Source of the DNA: UBA11996 sp964394975
GTDB taxonomy: Bacteria > Chloroflexota > Dehalococcoidia > Lucifugimonadales > UBA826
Assembly (NCBI GenBank): GCA_964394975.1
Contig: CAYMZR010000020.1
Location: 1 to 25,988 of the forward strand
Length of the DNA stretch: 25,988 nt
Direction of reading: 5' to 3'
Positions 1 through 8,246 of the stretch are shown here, in pieces; position 1 is the stretch's first letter, and each line of letters starts with the position of its first letter. The notes under the pieces are model-generated. The model was not told the origin of the DNA, searched no databases, and worked only from the letters and a program-made list of their open reading frames with translations. The position numbers were made by a program, and so were the translations under genes.

Positions 1-290
1 CCTAAGATAGCCACAATTTCCAAATTATCATCTATCACCATATTGGGTCGATCTTCTTCTAGTAATTTGGAGATATTGTTCCAATAGTCATGCACAGGCT
101 TTTCATAAAAGTTGGTGACGAAATCAGTGAGGCCATGCTTTTCCATATCTTTAGTGCGAATGCCGTTCCCGGACCAAACATAGATCCTATGTTTTCGATC
201 GATTATGTATTGGAATAATTGCTTTACGTGGGGTCTTAGAGAACCATCAACCCCTAGTATTGTGTAGTCAGTGTCAAAAAAAATATTCAA
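1..290 (-). CDS. HAD-superfamily hydrolase, N-terminal part (runs off the window)
   Basis: An open frame of about 96 codons begins at a TTG (288-290) and continues past position 1. The translation starts NIFFDTDYTI, which fits HAD motif I (DxDxT, with nucleophile Asp and acid/base Asp). YVWSGNG further on fits motif II (hydrophobic strand ending in Ser/Thr), and VIDDN near the window edge fits the acidic motif IV. The short distance between motifs suggests a small-cap or capless phosphatase-like member. Its start lies 8 bases after the acyl-CoA dehydrogenase stop, so it is probably the last gene seen of the leftward acyl-CoA operon. No strong Shine-Dalgarno precedes the TTG, so translation may be coupled to the upstream gene. 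The substrate cannot be told. Confidence 0.75.
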   Translation of the reverse strand, partial: MNIFFDTDYTILGVDGSLRPHVKQLFQYIIDRKHRIYVWSGNGIRTKDMEKHGLTDFVTNFYEKPVHDYWNNISKLLEEDRPNMVIDDNLEIVAIL

Positions 291-298
291 TGGGTATA

Positions 299-1471
299 TT
301 ACGCGTGGACACCACCGGGATTTAGAAGCTCCCTCACGATAACCATTTTTTGAACCTCAGTAGGTCCTTCACCGATTCTGCGGATTCGTGCTTCTCGATA
401 CCATCTTTCTAGTGGGAGCCATTCGGTTACACCCATACCTCCATATACTTGGATCGCTCGATCAACCGCATTACCCAAAGTTTCAGCTGAATGTATTTTG
501 GCCACTGAAGCAGCCTGTCTAAAATCATCTCCATTATCAAATTGCCACGCAGCTTCCCATACCAGCCATCTGCAGGCCCTTATTTCGATTTCACTATCAA
601 CTAACATCCACTGTATTGCCTGACGCGAAGCCAATGGAGCTCCAAAGGTTTCCCGTGTCTTCGAATATTCCACTGCCATATTATGGGCTGCCACTGCGAC
701 CCCCAAGTTGGATGCGGAGTATGGTATCCGCGCTCTGGCTAGCAGTTTGTTGGCAAGCAAGTCCCAGCCGCCATCTACTTCACCGAGAACATTTTCGCTT
801 GGGACTCGCAAGTCATCAAAAAACAATTGTCCAGGGTAGTAAGCTCTCATCACAGGCACAGGTTCCACCGTGAGTCCGGGCCAATCATTTTCAACTATAA
901 AAGCTGTTATTCCTCTCCGGCTGTCGGGATCTGTTCGAGCAAATACGATTCCCCAATCGCCCCATGGTGACCCACTAATGAAAATCTTGCTTCCATTAAT
1001 GATCCAATCATCACCATCTCTTTTGGCGTGGGTTTGTATTGCCCTCGCTGGATCAGAACCTCCACTAGGTTCTGTTATTGCAAACCAGCCTTTCAACTTA
1101 TGCTCTACGGTAGGAATTCCGTATTTCTTTACTTGGTATTCGTCCCCAGCCCATATTATTTCTGGTGGGGCGTCACCCATCGTTCCATATGCAGGGCAAT
1201 AAAGGCCTGCAGCATGCTGGACCATTTCCTCAGTTACGACCGCGTTTGCGAATAATGATAAACCTGCTCCACCGTGTTCTTCAGGTACACCAAGGCACCA
1301 AAGTCCCATTTCTTTGGTTTTCTTTGAGAGCTTTTTAAAATCCTCTTCTGGAATGGTGATGGAATCGTGAGGTATCTTTTGCTCCAAAGGTATGATTTCG
1401 TTTCTGTTGAAATCCCTTACTAAGTTTCTTGTAAGTCTTAATTCCTCTGGTAATTCGTATCTTTCTGTCAT
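299..1471 (-). CDS. Acyl-CoA dehydrogenase (FAD-dependent)
   Basis: The 390-residue product has the usual family length. It would oxidise an acyl-CoA at C2-C3, passing electrons via FAD to ETF. The all-alpha N-terminal domain is followed by the flavin-contacting segment WFAITEPSGGSD and then KIFISG in the beta domain. The C-terminal helical domain has the QVYGGMGVTE-type segment and ends with IGEGPTEVQ. There Glu368 occupies the place of the catalytic base of medium-chain-type dehydrogenases (YEGT motif). ATG start, with GGTGAGGT about 12 bases upstream. It lies 25 bases downstream of the crotonase gene in the same leftward operon as two CoA-transferases, which suggests activation, dehydrogenation and hydration of a carboxylic acid. 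The chain or ring substrate is not evident; GEGPTE rather than YEGT suggests something other than straight-chain acyl-CoA, but this is weak. Confidence 0.93.
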   Translation of the reverse strand: MTERYELPEELRLTRNLVRDFNRNEIIPLEQKIPHDSITIPEEDFKKLSKKTKEMGLWCLGVPEEHGGAGLSLFANAVVTEEMVQHAAGLYCPAYGTMGDAPPEIIWAGDEYQVKKYGIPTVEHKLKGWFAITEPSGGSDPARAIQTHAKRDGDDWIINGSKIFISGSPWGDWGIVFARTDPDSRRGITAFIVENDWPGLTVEPVPVMRAYYPGQLFFDDLRVPSENVLGEVDGGWDLLANKLLARARIPYSASNLGVAVAAHNMAVEYSKTRETFGAPLASRQAIQWMLVDSEIEIRACRWLVWEAAWQFDNGDDFRQAASVAKIHSAETLGNAVDRAIQVYGGMGVTEWLPLERWYREARIRRIGEGPTEVQKMVIVRELLNPGGVHA

Positions 1472-1496
1472 GTTCGGTTTAGTACCTCACCTAGTT

Positions 1497-2270
1497 TTAT
1501 TTTCCTTTAAATAGCGGTTTTCTTTTTTCTGCGAAAGCTTTTGGGCCTTCTTTAGCATCTTCAGTGGTCTTCAAAAGAGATTGCATCATGATTTCCATAC
1601 GAAGTCCTTGCTCGAGTTGCATATATTGACTTTTAACAGCGAGTTCTTTTATCGCTCTGACCGCCAAAGGCCCATTTTCGCAGATTAGAGAGGCTTTTTT
1701 CTCGGCTTCACTCATGAGTTCAGAAGAGGGTACTATTTCGTTGATTAAACCATATTTAAGGGCTTCTTCTGCCGACAATCGCTCTCCGCTTAACAAGAGC
1801 CACATTGCCACAGGGTAAGGCAGTTGTCTTACAGTTCTTTGGGTGCCTCCATTCCCCGGAAGAATTCCTCTTTTTACCTCAGAGAGACCGAATGAAGCAT
1901 TTTCTGTTGCTATTCTTATGTCAGTAGCCATTAAAAGTGTCATGCCTCCTGCAAGACAGTATCCGTTTACAGCGGCTATAACTGGTTTCCAAACTTCTAA
2001 ACCTCTATTGAGTATAAGTTCGTCTTGAGTTTGCCATAATTCCCATTTGTCAGGTTCCCTTGGGATTGTTTTTTTTAAATCAGCTCCAGCTGAGAATGCT
2101 TTATCTCCCGCACCAGTAATTATGGCGCACCATATGTTCGGATCATCCCTAATTTCAATCCATGCTTGGGAAAGTTGACTATATGTTTGTGGGTCCATAG
2201 CGTTCATGACTTCTGGTCTGTTAATAGTCAAATAGGCAATTTTGTTTTTTTTCTCGAATATCAAAGCCAT
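1497..2270 (-). CDS. Enoyl-CoA hydratase/isomerase (crotonase) family protein lacking the second catalytic Glu
   Basis: This is a 257-residue crotonase-fold protein. The oxyanion-hole segments are FSAGADL (about 59-65) and NGYCLAGG (102-109), followed by the SEVKRGILPG-NGGTQR signature. Lining up GGTQR with rat mitochondrial enoyl-CoA hydratase puts Glu131 at the first catalytic glutamate (Glu144). The position of the second (Glu164) is Trp157 in VAMWLLLSGE, where the hydratase has LAMEMVLTGD. With only one of the two acid/base glutamates, plain hydration is doubtful. Isomerase, dehydratase, hydrolase or C-C cleavage chemistry is equally open, since the family is known for such shifts. ATG start with AAGGGA upstream. 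It is the third gene of the leftward CoA operon, 87 bases after the second CoA-transferase and 25 before the dehydrogenase. Confidence 0.9.
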   Translation of the reverse strand: MALIFEKKNKIAYLTINRPEVMNAMDPQTYSQLSQAWIEIRDDPNIWCAIITGAGDKAFSAGADLKKTIPREPDKWELWQTQDELILNRGLEVWKPVIAAVNGYCLAGGMTLLMATDIRIATENASFGLSEVKRGILPGNGGTQRTVRQLPYPVAMWLLLSGERLSAEEALKYGLINEIVPSSELMSEAEKKASLICENGPLAVRAIKELAVKSQYMQLEQGLRMEIMMQSLLKTTEDAKEGPKAFAEKRKPLFKGK

Positions 2271-2357
2271 AGTATGTGTCCCTTTTATGGATGAGATTTA
2301 GCTAGTATGAAGGATTGTATCTATTTTGGCTGCTGCTAAGTTAGTATTTCTATGAAT

Positions 2358-3605
2358 TTAGGTGTAAACCCTGTCAATTGGTTCAAGTGGAGTTGTCCCG
2401 AAGTCTACTAATGAATTTATAGTTTCGGTGTCCTTTGCGAGTAAATCAGATAACAGATGGAGGGTATGCTCTGAAAACATAGGGGCCCTCACTTCTAGAT
2501 TAGTGGAGGCCTTTGAGAATTTGAAAGGAAGACCTGGACTTGTGTATGGTCCAGCATCAGGATGATCGACTGTATCCAAATATTGCCTTTCTGAAACATG
2601 TTCATCTGAAAGAATATCGGAAGCTTTCGCTACTATCCCCGCCCGAATACCTTTGTTTTGCATTAGGTGCATCGCTTCTTTATTGCCTCTTTGCTCTGTC
2701 CATTTGGTAATTTCAGACTCTATTTTCTGACGAATCAGTCTTCGAGAATTAACTTTTAATAGGCTTGAGTCGTTTTTCCAATTGGTGGCTCCAATTAGCT
2801 CACATAGTGAACGCCATTCTTTTTCAGATTCAATTGAAATTGCAATCCAACAGTCATCACCTTTGCATGCAAATATCCCATGGGGGAAAAAGACTGGATG
2901 GTCATTACCTAGCCTTTCGGGTTCTTTTCCGCCAAATTGATATTCTATGAAATACTCCCCGATTACTGACATTGTAGCTTCTCTCAGCACGATTTCTAAA
3001 TGTTGCCCTTCACCGGTTTGATACTTGCGAAAAAGCGCAGCCATGATCCCTGTAGCTACATGAAATCCTGAATTATGGTCAGCGTAAAAATTTCCTGGTT
3101 TGTGGGGCCGCCCGTTTTTATAACCAGTAACTGATGAAAGTCCTCCTAAAGCGTCAGTACCGGGTCCAAATGAAATGTAATTGCTCCAAGGACCTTCTAG
3201 TCCCAATGCTGGCATGGACACCATAATGATGTCTGGTTTCACTTTCCTTAGATTTTCATATGCAAGTCCCAAATTACCCATCACTCTAGGGCTATAGTTT
3301 TGAATTACTATGTCGCTCACACTTACTATTTCTTTGAATAGGTTCTTGCCAGTCTCATGTGTGAGATCTATAGCTATGCTTTTTTTGGCTCGATTTACCT
3401 CGTTGAATGTTCCCACCTTGTTATATCCTCTGGAATCCCCATCATCTCCATGCATTGCAATGTTTCCTATTGCTCTTCCCCAAGGTAGTTCCACTTTGAT
3501 GATTTCGGCTCCCATGTGGCCTAGTACTCTGGTGGCGACAGGCCCCGCAATTACATTGGTTAGGTCTGCTATTCTGGTGTTGCATAGGGGAGTTGATGTG
3601 CTCAT
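2358..3605 (-). CDS. Class III (CaiB/BaiF) CoA-transferase, subunit with catalytic Asp
   Basis: The 415-residue CaiB/BaiF family protein moves CoA from a donor acyl-CoA to a free carboxylic acid through an aspartyl-CoA thioester. The N-terminal segment has the ADLTNVIAGPVATRVLGHMGAEIIKVE signature region (residues about 13-39), followed by NRAKKSIAIDL. Asp176 in YADHNSG aligns with the catalytic Asp169 of formyl-CoA transferase, in the usual context of a Gly four residues on and a downstream AAL. The ATG directly follows the TAA of the preceding CaiB/BaiF gene with no spacer, which points to coupled translation and perhaps a heteromeric enzyme. Comparable two-subunit enzymes are BbsEF (benzylsuccinate) and SmtAB (malate, Chloroflexus). 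The substrate is not identifiable. The neighbouring dehydrogenase and crotonase fit a role in activating an acid for beta-oxidation-like breakdown. Confidence 0.92.
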   Translation of the reverse strand: MSTSTPLCNTRIADLTNVIAGPVATRVLGHMGAEIIKVELPWGRAIGNIAMHGDDGDSRGYNKVGTFNEVNRAKKSIAIDLTHETGKNLFKEIVSVSDIVIQNYSPRVMGNLGLAYENLRKVKPDIIMVSMPALGLEGPWSNYISFGPGTDALGGLSSVTGYKNGRPHKPGNFYADHNSGFHVATGIMAALFRKYQTGEGQHLEIVLREATMSVIGEYFIEYQFGGKEPERLGNDHPVFFPHGIFACKGDDCWIAISIESEKEWRSLCELIGATNWKNDSSLLKVNSRRLIRQKIESEITKWTEQRGNKEAMHLMQNKGIRAGIVAKASDILSDEHVSERQYLDTVDHPDAGPYTSPGLPFKFSKASTNLEVRAPMFSEHTLHLLSDLLAKDTETINSLVDFGTTPLEPIDRVYT

Positions 3606-4835
3606 TTATACAATCCCCTTTTTCCCCATTCTGGATACTTCTTCAGGATCCAATTTCAGTTGCTCGATGTAAATTTCGTGATTGTTTTGACCTAGGATCG
3701 GCGCAGGTAAAGCCTGCCATTCAGCAGTTTTCAGTCGGAATGGGGATGTAGGATAGGTCATTTGTCCGGCTATTTTATGTTCAATAGGCACGAAAAAGTT
3801 TCGGTGCTGGTTTTGTGGATCCGATAGGGTTTCTTCTACAGATTGGACCATAGTGAACGGTACGCGTACTTCCTGGGCTAGTGTTTGGACTTCTTCTCTT
3901 GTATGCCCGAGGAGCCATTCTGTTAGGAGTTCATCAATTTCATCTGCATGTTCCCTCATTCGAGCCATTACATCATCATCAGCTAGCCGGTCGTTCCCTG
4001 TAAGAAAACCTATACCCTCAGGGTTACTTGGTGAATAGTGGACATGTACCCATCCGTCTTTACACGGTAGAAGAGTAGAGGGATAAGCCCCGGTGGGTTC
4101 TCTTGTTATGAGTCTAGTTCCAGCCCTCATTGGGTTAGAGCCTGTTTTGTCGTATGTTTGGAAGTATGCTACCCCGTCAAAAGTACTAGTTAATGCTTCA
4201 GTTGCTGACACGTCAATGTAATCACCGAGTCCTGTCAATGCTCTGATCAAAATGGCAGCCAGTATAGACATAGCACCAGCGAGTCCACACTGATATTCTG
4301 CTTGCCTGCCTCCAGCCTTTAGGGGTTCTTTGTCTTCGTCGCCAGTTAAATGCATGTATCCGCTCATTGCGTAAGAGACTATATCGGAACCCTCGAATTG
4401 ACTGTAAGGCCCAAATTGGCCGAAATAAGTCAGCGAACACATTATTATCTTTGAATTAATGGCGGACAGTACATCATACCCGAGATTGATTTCATCCATA
4501 ACTCCTGGTTTAAAATTTTCCACAAGAATATCTGACTCTTCACACAAAGCAAGAAAAGTATTTCGGGCCTGAGGATTTGTGACGTCGAGAGTAATACTTT
4601 TTTTCCCAGCATTGAGATAGAGGTAAGGGGCACTGGTTTCTATGTCAGGTATATCATTAAGAAAAGGTCCGAACGTTCTACATGTATCTCCAGAAATTGG
4701 CACCTCTACTTTGATAACTTCTGCGCCTAGATCTCTTAATATCTTGGTGCAATATCCTCCCGAAAAACCTCTGCTGATGTCTAAAACTTTTATACCGGTT
4801 AAGGCCAGATCAGAATTTGCCACGTTGTTAATCAA
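3606..4835 (-). CDS. Class III (CaiB/BaiF) CoA-transferase, partner subunit with Glu at the catalytic Asp position
   Basis: This second CaiB/BaiF protein (409 residues) is upstream of and abuts its paralogue. Family landmarks are LDISRGFSGGYCTKILRDLGAEVIKVE (about 18-44, read in two halves), NAGKKSITLDV and LVENFKPGVMDEINLGY. At the catalytic position the sequence is RQAEYQCG, so Glu180 stands where the partner has Asp176. Class III enzymes need Asp for the thioester intermediate, so this may be a structural subunit of a heteromer, or a Glu-based variant. As given, the start is a TTG that touches a GAGGGG box with no spacing. A GTG four codons in (4821-4823) has about 12 bases of spacing and may be the true start. 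This is the first gene of the leftward CoA operon, and its promoter should lie in the 112-base gap shared with the divergent LLM gene. Confidence 0.9.
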   Translation of the reverse strand: MINNVANSDLALTGIKVLDISRGFSGGYCTKILRDLGAEVIKVEVPISGDTCRTFGPFLNDIPDIETSAPYLYLNAGKKSITLDVTNPQARNTFLALCEESDILVENFKPGVMDEINLGYDVLSAINSKIIMCSLTYFGQFGPYSQFEGSDIVSYAMSGYMHLTGDEDKEPLKAGGRQAEYQCGLAGAMSILAAILIRALTGLGDYIDVSATEALTSTFDGVAYFQTYDKTGSNPMRAGTRLITREPTGAYPSTLLPCKDGWVHVHYSPSNPEGIGFLTGNDRLADDDVMARMREHADEIDELLTEWLLGHTREEVQTLAQEVRVPFTMVQSVEETLSDPQNQHRNFFVPIEHKIAGQMTYPTSPFRLKTAEWQALPAPILGQNNHEIYIEQLKLDPEEVSRMGKKGIV

Positions 4836-4947
4836 CCCCTCATGATAATGTCAGGTATTGTAATTTTCAGTACATATGTTGAATCTTATGTATTGAAATT
4901 TGCTGACATTATAATCCGAGTAAGGCCTTGATTCCGAGGGGGAAATA

Positions 4948-6015
4948 ATGGGGATACATATTCCTAAATTTGGTATAAATAGAAATAACACAAGCTCGAT
5001 ATCTGCTTTTGCCCATGATGTTATGAGGGCAGAGGCTCTAGGTTGGGACTGCGCTTTTCTTCCTGATTCTCAATTGCGCCGACGCGACACCTATGTGTTG
5101 TTAGCGGCAGCGGCACAAATTACATCTGAAATAACGATAGGCACATTGTTGGCCAATCCGATTACTCGGCATCCTTCGGTAACCGCCTCTAGTATTGCGA
5201 CTGTTGCGGAACTAGCTCCAGACAGAACTATTCTGTCTATGGGCATTGGAGATACTGCCGTCAGGCTGGCTGGACTTCGTCCAGCCAGAATAAAGGAGTT
5301 GGAGTCCAGCGTATATATGATGAAAGGGTTGTTGAGTGGCGAGCCTGTAGACGTTGGAGCGGCTCAACCAGCTATGTTGCCGTTCCCTCAAAAAGTTCCA
5401 ATATGGCTTGCAGCTGGTGGCCCTAAGACTTTGGAAATGGCGGGGTCTTGTGCGGATGGAGTTTTCATACGTGTTGGGACTAACTTAAGGAACATTGAAT
5501 TGTCGGTTGAAAAGATAAGATCTGGAGCCATCAAGGCTGGTCGACGAGAGGACTCGGTTAAGATCGGAGTAGTATTTCATACTGTATTTCTTGAGGATGA
5601 TGAAGCCTCACTTTTGATGGGAAAATCTATGGCAGCGGGTTTTTATGAATATTCTCCTATCCTATTCGACAATATTGGGTTTGAATGGAATGGAGCAGAT
5701 CCAGGACTACTTAAAAAGCATGCTAAAGTTTGGCCCGATTTTCATCATGCGCCAAACCTGATCCAAAGTGGAGAAGTGGTTGGTTTTCTAGACGAAAACC
5801 ATGCTAATGCCTTTTGCCTGAGAGGAAATGCCTCTCAGATCACTGATCAAATAGTTTCAATATTGAAAAGATGCCATGAGCTAAAAATCGACTTTGAATA
5901 TGTTGTATTGCAGCCCATACCCAATCCCCCTACACCGGATACAGGTACTCAAGCCTACATAGAGCGCGTGCCTAGGGAAATACTTGGAGTGGTAAAAAGA
6001 AGACTGCTTAATTAG
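4948..6015 (+). CDS. LLM-class oxidoreductase, F420-dependent methylene-H4MPT reductase-like
   Basis: This 355-residue protein has the bacterial-luciferase/LLM TIM-barrel fold. Seen in the sequence are an early strand followed by AEALGWDCAFLPDSQ (about 28-42), AAAAQITSEITIGTLLANPITRHP (in two strands), LAPDRTILSMGIGDTAVRLAG (about 91-111), and VPIWLAAGGPKTLEMAG, the usual LLM late-barrel segment. The absence of the EHH motif seen in the other three LLM genes here, together with the GxGDTAVR pattern, fits the F420-using Mer/FGD-like branch better than FMN monooxygenases. ATG start with a clear GAGGGGG box about 7 bases upstream. It stands alone, divergent from the CoA-transferase operon. A TATAAT (4910-4915) suits a transcript starting near 4922, but no convincing -35 accompanies it. 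The substrate is unknown. Confidence 0.85.
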   Translation: MGIHIPKFGINRNNTSSISAFAHDVMRAEALGWDCAFLPDSQLRRRDTYVLLAAAAQITSEITIGTLLANPITRHPSVTASSIATVAELAPDRTILSMGIGDTAVRLAGLRPARIKELESSVYMMKGLLSGEPVDVGAAQPAMLPFPQKVPIWLAAGGPKTLEMAGSCADGVFIRVGTNLRNIELSVEKIRSGAIKAGRREDSVKIGVVFHTVFLEDDEASLLMGKSMAAGFYEYSPILFDNIGFEWNGADPGLLKKHAKVWPDFHHAPNLIQSGEVVGFLDENHANAFCLRGNASQITDQIVSILKRCHELKIDFEYVVLQPIPNPPTPDTGTQAYIERVPREILGVVKRRLLN

Positions 6016-6156
6016 CTTTATCCCACTTTTTTTATGAGTTGTTATACCTTTCATGGGTATGGCTATGTCAGACAGAATTGTATTCTAATACACCATATTT
6101 GACATATTGGGGAATGTGTTTGAAAGTTATGACATACTAAACTCTGAGATGACATC

Positions 6157-6561
6157 TTGATAAAAGAAAATATTGAACCGATTTCGCATCCTTCTGACTG
6201 CCCTCATTGTGGTGGTCGTATGGTACCTCGTTCCGAAGAAATTATCTGTTTAATGTGTGGTAAAACTCAATATCTACCGATTAAGACACTAGCTGCGATT
6301 CCTAGGCCAGAATACAGGGAAGAAATAGTGACGTCTCTGGATAAGACTTCGTTTAAAGTGAAGTACACCATCAAGAATCGAGCTCTACTTTCGCGGGTTC
6401 CCGAGAAAGGATCTGGTACTGTTCAACCATACGCTTCATGTGTGAATATTTCTGGTCCTATCAGAACTCTCTCTTCTGCACATGCCAGAGAAAATTTGAA
6501 AAAGGGTTTTTATAGAGCAACTGGTCTGAGATTGAGAGATTTAGAGGACGCATTGAATTAA
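6157..6561 (+). CDS. Small zinc-ribbon protein of unknown function
   Basis: The product has 134 residues. The N-terminus carries four cysteines in two CxxC knuckles (Cys15-Pro-His-Cys18 and Cys31-Leu-Met-Cys34), spaced as in a zinc ribbon of the TFIIB/RNA-polymerase type. The middle is beta-rich, and the last third (about 100-134) is basic and probably helical (ENLKKGFYRATGLRLRDLED). A zinc-stabilised nucleic-acid-binding or adaptor role is possible, but no family is recognised. The start is the only candidate in frame, a TTG with a stop four codons upstream; the ribosome site (GAGATGA) is weak. It is 141 bases downstream of the LLM gene and converges with the lipid operon. Confidence 0.6.
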   Translation: MIKENIEPISHPSDCPHCGGRMVPRSEEIICLMCGKTQYLPIKTLAAIPRPEYREEIVTSLDKTSFKVKYTIKNRALLSRVPEKGSGTVQPYASCVNISGPIRTLSSAHARENLKKGFYRATGLRLRDLEDALN

Positions 6562-6677
6562 AAAAATATGACTGTAGCGTCGGTCTAGTATTATGGTATT
6601 CCTCTAGAATTCTCTATGATTATTCTGATTACTAGGTGATGTCGGTGCCCTAGTGGGTTAGGGCGCGCCTGCATCCC

Positions 6678-7433
6678 TTATTTTTTGTTAAAAATACGAA
6701 ACACCCTGATGAAAACCCTTCTCAGGGAGATTATAAGTAAGCAGCATATGATTATTACACTGAAAGGCATTACTAAATTGAATCGTTCAACTTTATCTTC
6801 TGCCCCAATTATCCCTGCACCTATGCTAGAAGAATGAAAATTGCGAATTTCTGGGATCTTGGCCGGAATACTGATCCAGTCACCTGGACCGAAACGTTCT
6901 TCTTTACCAATTGACACCCAAACTTTGCCTATTTGTCCTTTCGGAGAATAAGTGACTAGATAATAATTTCCTGTTACTGGGATAGTGAATTTATGTTCCC
7001 TAAAAGTCCATGAATTTGTTTTTGTGAATGGTTCGTAAAAGGTTTTCGGTTCTGTAATTCCAAAGGTTGGAAACACGTCAGATTCTTTTAGAGCATTTAC
7101 AGATGAAATTTGAGAAGACGGTGTGATAAGCCCTATAGAGGGTCTGAAATCCTTTAGTTCTTCCAAAAGGGGTATTCCTAAATTGAAATAAAGCTGATCA
7201 CCTTGATTAGCCTTGAAAGTTATCCATGATTCTGGCGAATCAAAAGTCAACTTTTGGTAGATAACCTTCGATATGGCGATGTCATATATAGCTAAAGAAT
7301 TTTGAGCATTACCGTGGTTGTCATTTGATATGAAAGGTATGTGAGCTGATACAGGTTTTAGGTATATAACGGTTAGGCTGAGTGCTATCAGGGATGCCAC
7401 AAAATATTTAGTAATTAGCTCGATTGACTTCAT
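6678..7433 (-). CDS. Membrane-anchored exported protein of unknown function, last gene of the lipid operon
   Basis: The product has 251 residues. A basic N-terminus plus a hydrophobic stretch (about 8-27) ends in PVSA-HIPF, a good signal-peptidase I site near residue 30. A beta-rich outer domain follows, with WITFKANQGDQLYFNLGIPLLEEL and later NYYLVTYSPKGQIGKVWVSIGKEE (each read in parts), resembling a small jelly-roll or lectin-like sandwich. A C-terminal membrane span (about 220-237) is followed by an Arg/Lys-rich tail, giving a type I topology with the domain outside. The ATG is 2 bases after the DUF1365 stop, so it is cotranscribed with the fatty-acid-modifying genes. In related clusters of other bacteria the neighbouring positions hold DUF3833 or DUF2878 proteins; this one does not look like either. 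The function is unknown. Confidence 0.8.
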   Translation of the reverse strand: MKSIELITKYFVASLIALSLTVIYLKPVSAHIPFISNDNHGNAQNSLAIYDIAISKVIYQKLTFDSPESWITFKANQGDQLYFNLGIPLLEELKDFRPSIGLITPSSQISSVNALKESDVFPTFGITEPKTFYEPFTKTNSWTFREHKFTIPVTGNYYLVTYSPKGQIGKVWVSIGKEERFGPGDWISIPAKIPEIRNFHSSSIGAGIIGAEDKVERFNLVMPFSVIIICCLLIISLRRVFIRVFRIFNKK

Positions 7434-7435
7434 GT

Positions 7436-8242
7436 TTATATGAAAGGGATTTTTAGTTTAGATATAAAACCCCTAGTAAGAGCAGTTTTTGTCATTGGTA
7501 ATGGCGTTGGTTTACGGAAAACAGGTAATTTTTGTCGAAAAAATAATTTACTTGCTTGTTTCAATATTCTGAATTCTGTTAGCAGGATAGTAAATATCAA
7601 TTGTCCGGCGTTCAAGAACAAATGTTTTTTCGTCAAAGGGATTAATTCACCCAGGTATCTTGTGGATATAACCGGCTGATTTTCCTGGAAAAGGGTTATA
7701 GTGATTTTTAGATAAGTTGCTGTTAATTTGAATTCGAACTCATAATTGCCTTCCCTTCCTATAAAAGGTGAGACATGAAATTGTTTTTCATGGGTGTATT
7801 TGTTTGGTTTAGGTGGACCTCCCACAGAGGAATTTAGAATATAAATGTGTGATTCATTGAAAGTGTTATGGACTTCTACTGCACAATTTTCTATGCTGCC
7901 TTTGTCAGTTGTTTGAAAATAGAAAGAAGCGGGATTGAAGCTGTATCCGAGAATTGAGGGTGTGGTCACTACGAAGAAATTAGAGGCTTTAAGTTGATTT
8001 ACTTCCGTCTCGAAGAGTCGGCGTAGTTTTTCTCCAATGGGGTTATTTGTATCATCGATCAAATTTTTGAAATGGATCGATAATAAACCTTTTTTCTCAA
8101 TAGAGATGAGTGAGCATAATTTGTCCGCAGATTCCACTTGTTTGGTATCCAGCATCAGCATAGTATGTTTGAATGTGAAGGAATTTGAAGAGGTACCGAA
8201 CCTTTGATGGTTTAATATTCCGGACACAATATAGGATTGCAA
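7436..8242 (-). CDS. DUF1365 family protein
   Basis: The product has 268 residues, the family's usual length. Family landmarks are NHQRF near the N-terminus (11-15), LGYSFNPASFYF (98-109), EVHNTFNESHIY (123-134) and FHVSPF (155-160). All of these match the DUF1365 pattern, including GYxFNPxSFY and the EVNNTFGE-like motif. The biochemical role of the family is not settled. It travels with COG2907 amine oxidases and CFA-type methyltransferases and is taken to act in modifying membrane fatty acids. The start is TTG, with TCAGGG about 8 bases upstream inside the end of the previous gene. The gap to the upstream amine-oxidase gene is only 4 bases and to the next gene 2 bases, so this is a translationally linked operon member. 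Confidence 0.9.
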   Translation of the reverse strand: MQSYIVSGILNHQRFGTSSNSFTFKHTMLMLDTKQVESADKLCSLISIEKKGLLSIHFKNLIDDTNNPIGEKLRRLFETEVNQLKASNFFVVTTPSILGYSFNPASFYFQTTDKGSIENCAVEVHNTFNESHIYILNSSVGGPPKPNKYTHEKQFHVSPFIGREGNYEFEFKLTATYLKITITLFQENQPVISTRYLGELIPLTKKHLFLNAGQLIFTILLTEFRILKQASKLFFRQKLPVFRKPTPLPMTKTALTRGFISKLKIPFI

Positions 8243-8246
8243 TTTA

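Noticed and set aside
4910..4915. TATAAT upstream of the F420-type LLM gene
   Set aside because: Well placed for a start near 4922, but the only -35-like hexamers are 11 or 25 bases away; mentioned with the gene but not called as a promoter.
6099..6104. Perfect TTGACA upstream of the zinc-ribbon gene
   Set aside because: No acceptable -10 hexamer is found 15-19 bases downstream.
6645..6666. Hairpin GGTGCCCTA / TAGGGCGCC-like between the zinc-ribbon gene and the lipid operon
   Set aside because: A short stem with one wobble and no T-run next to it on either strand; a terminator is possible but not supported.
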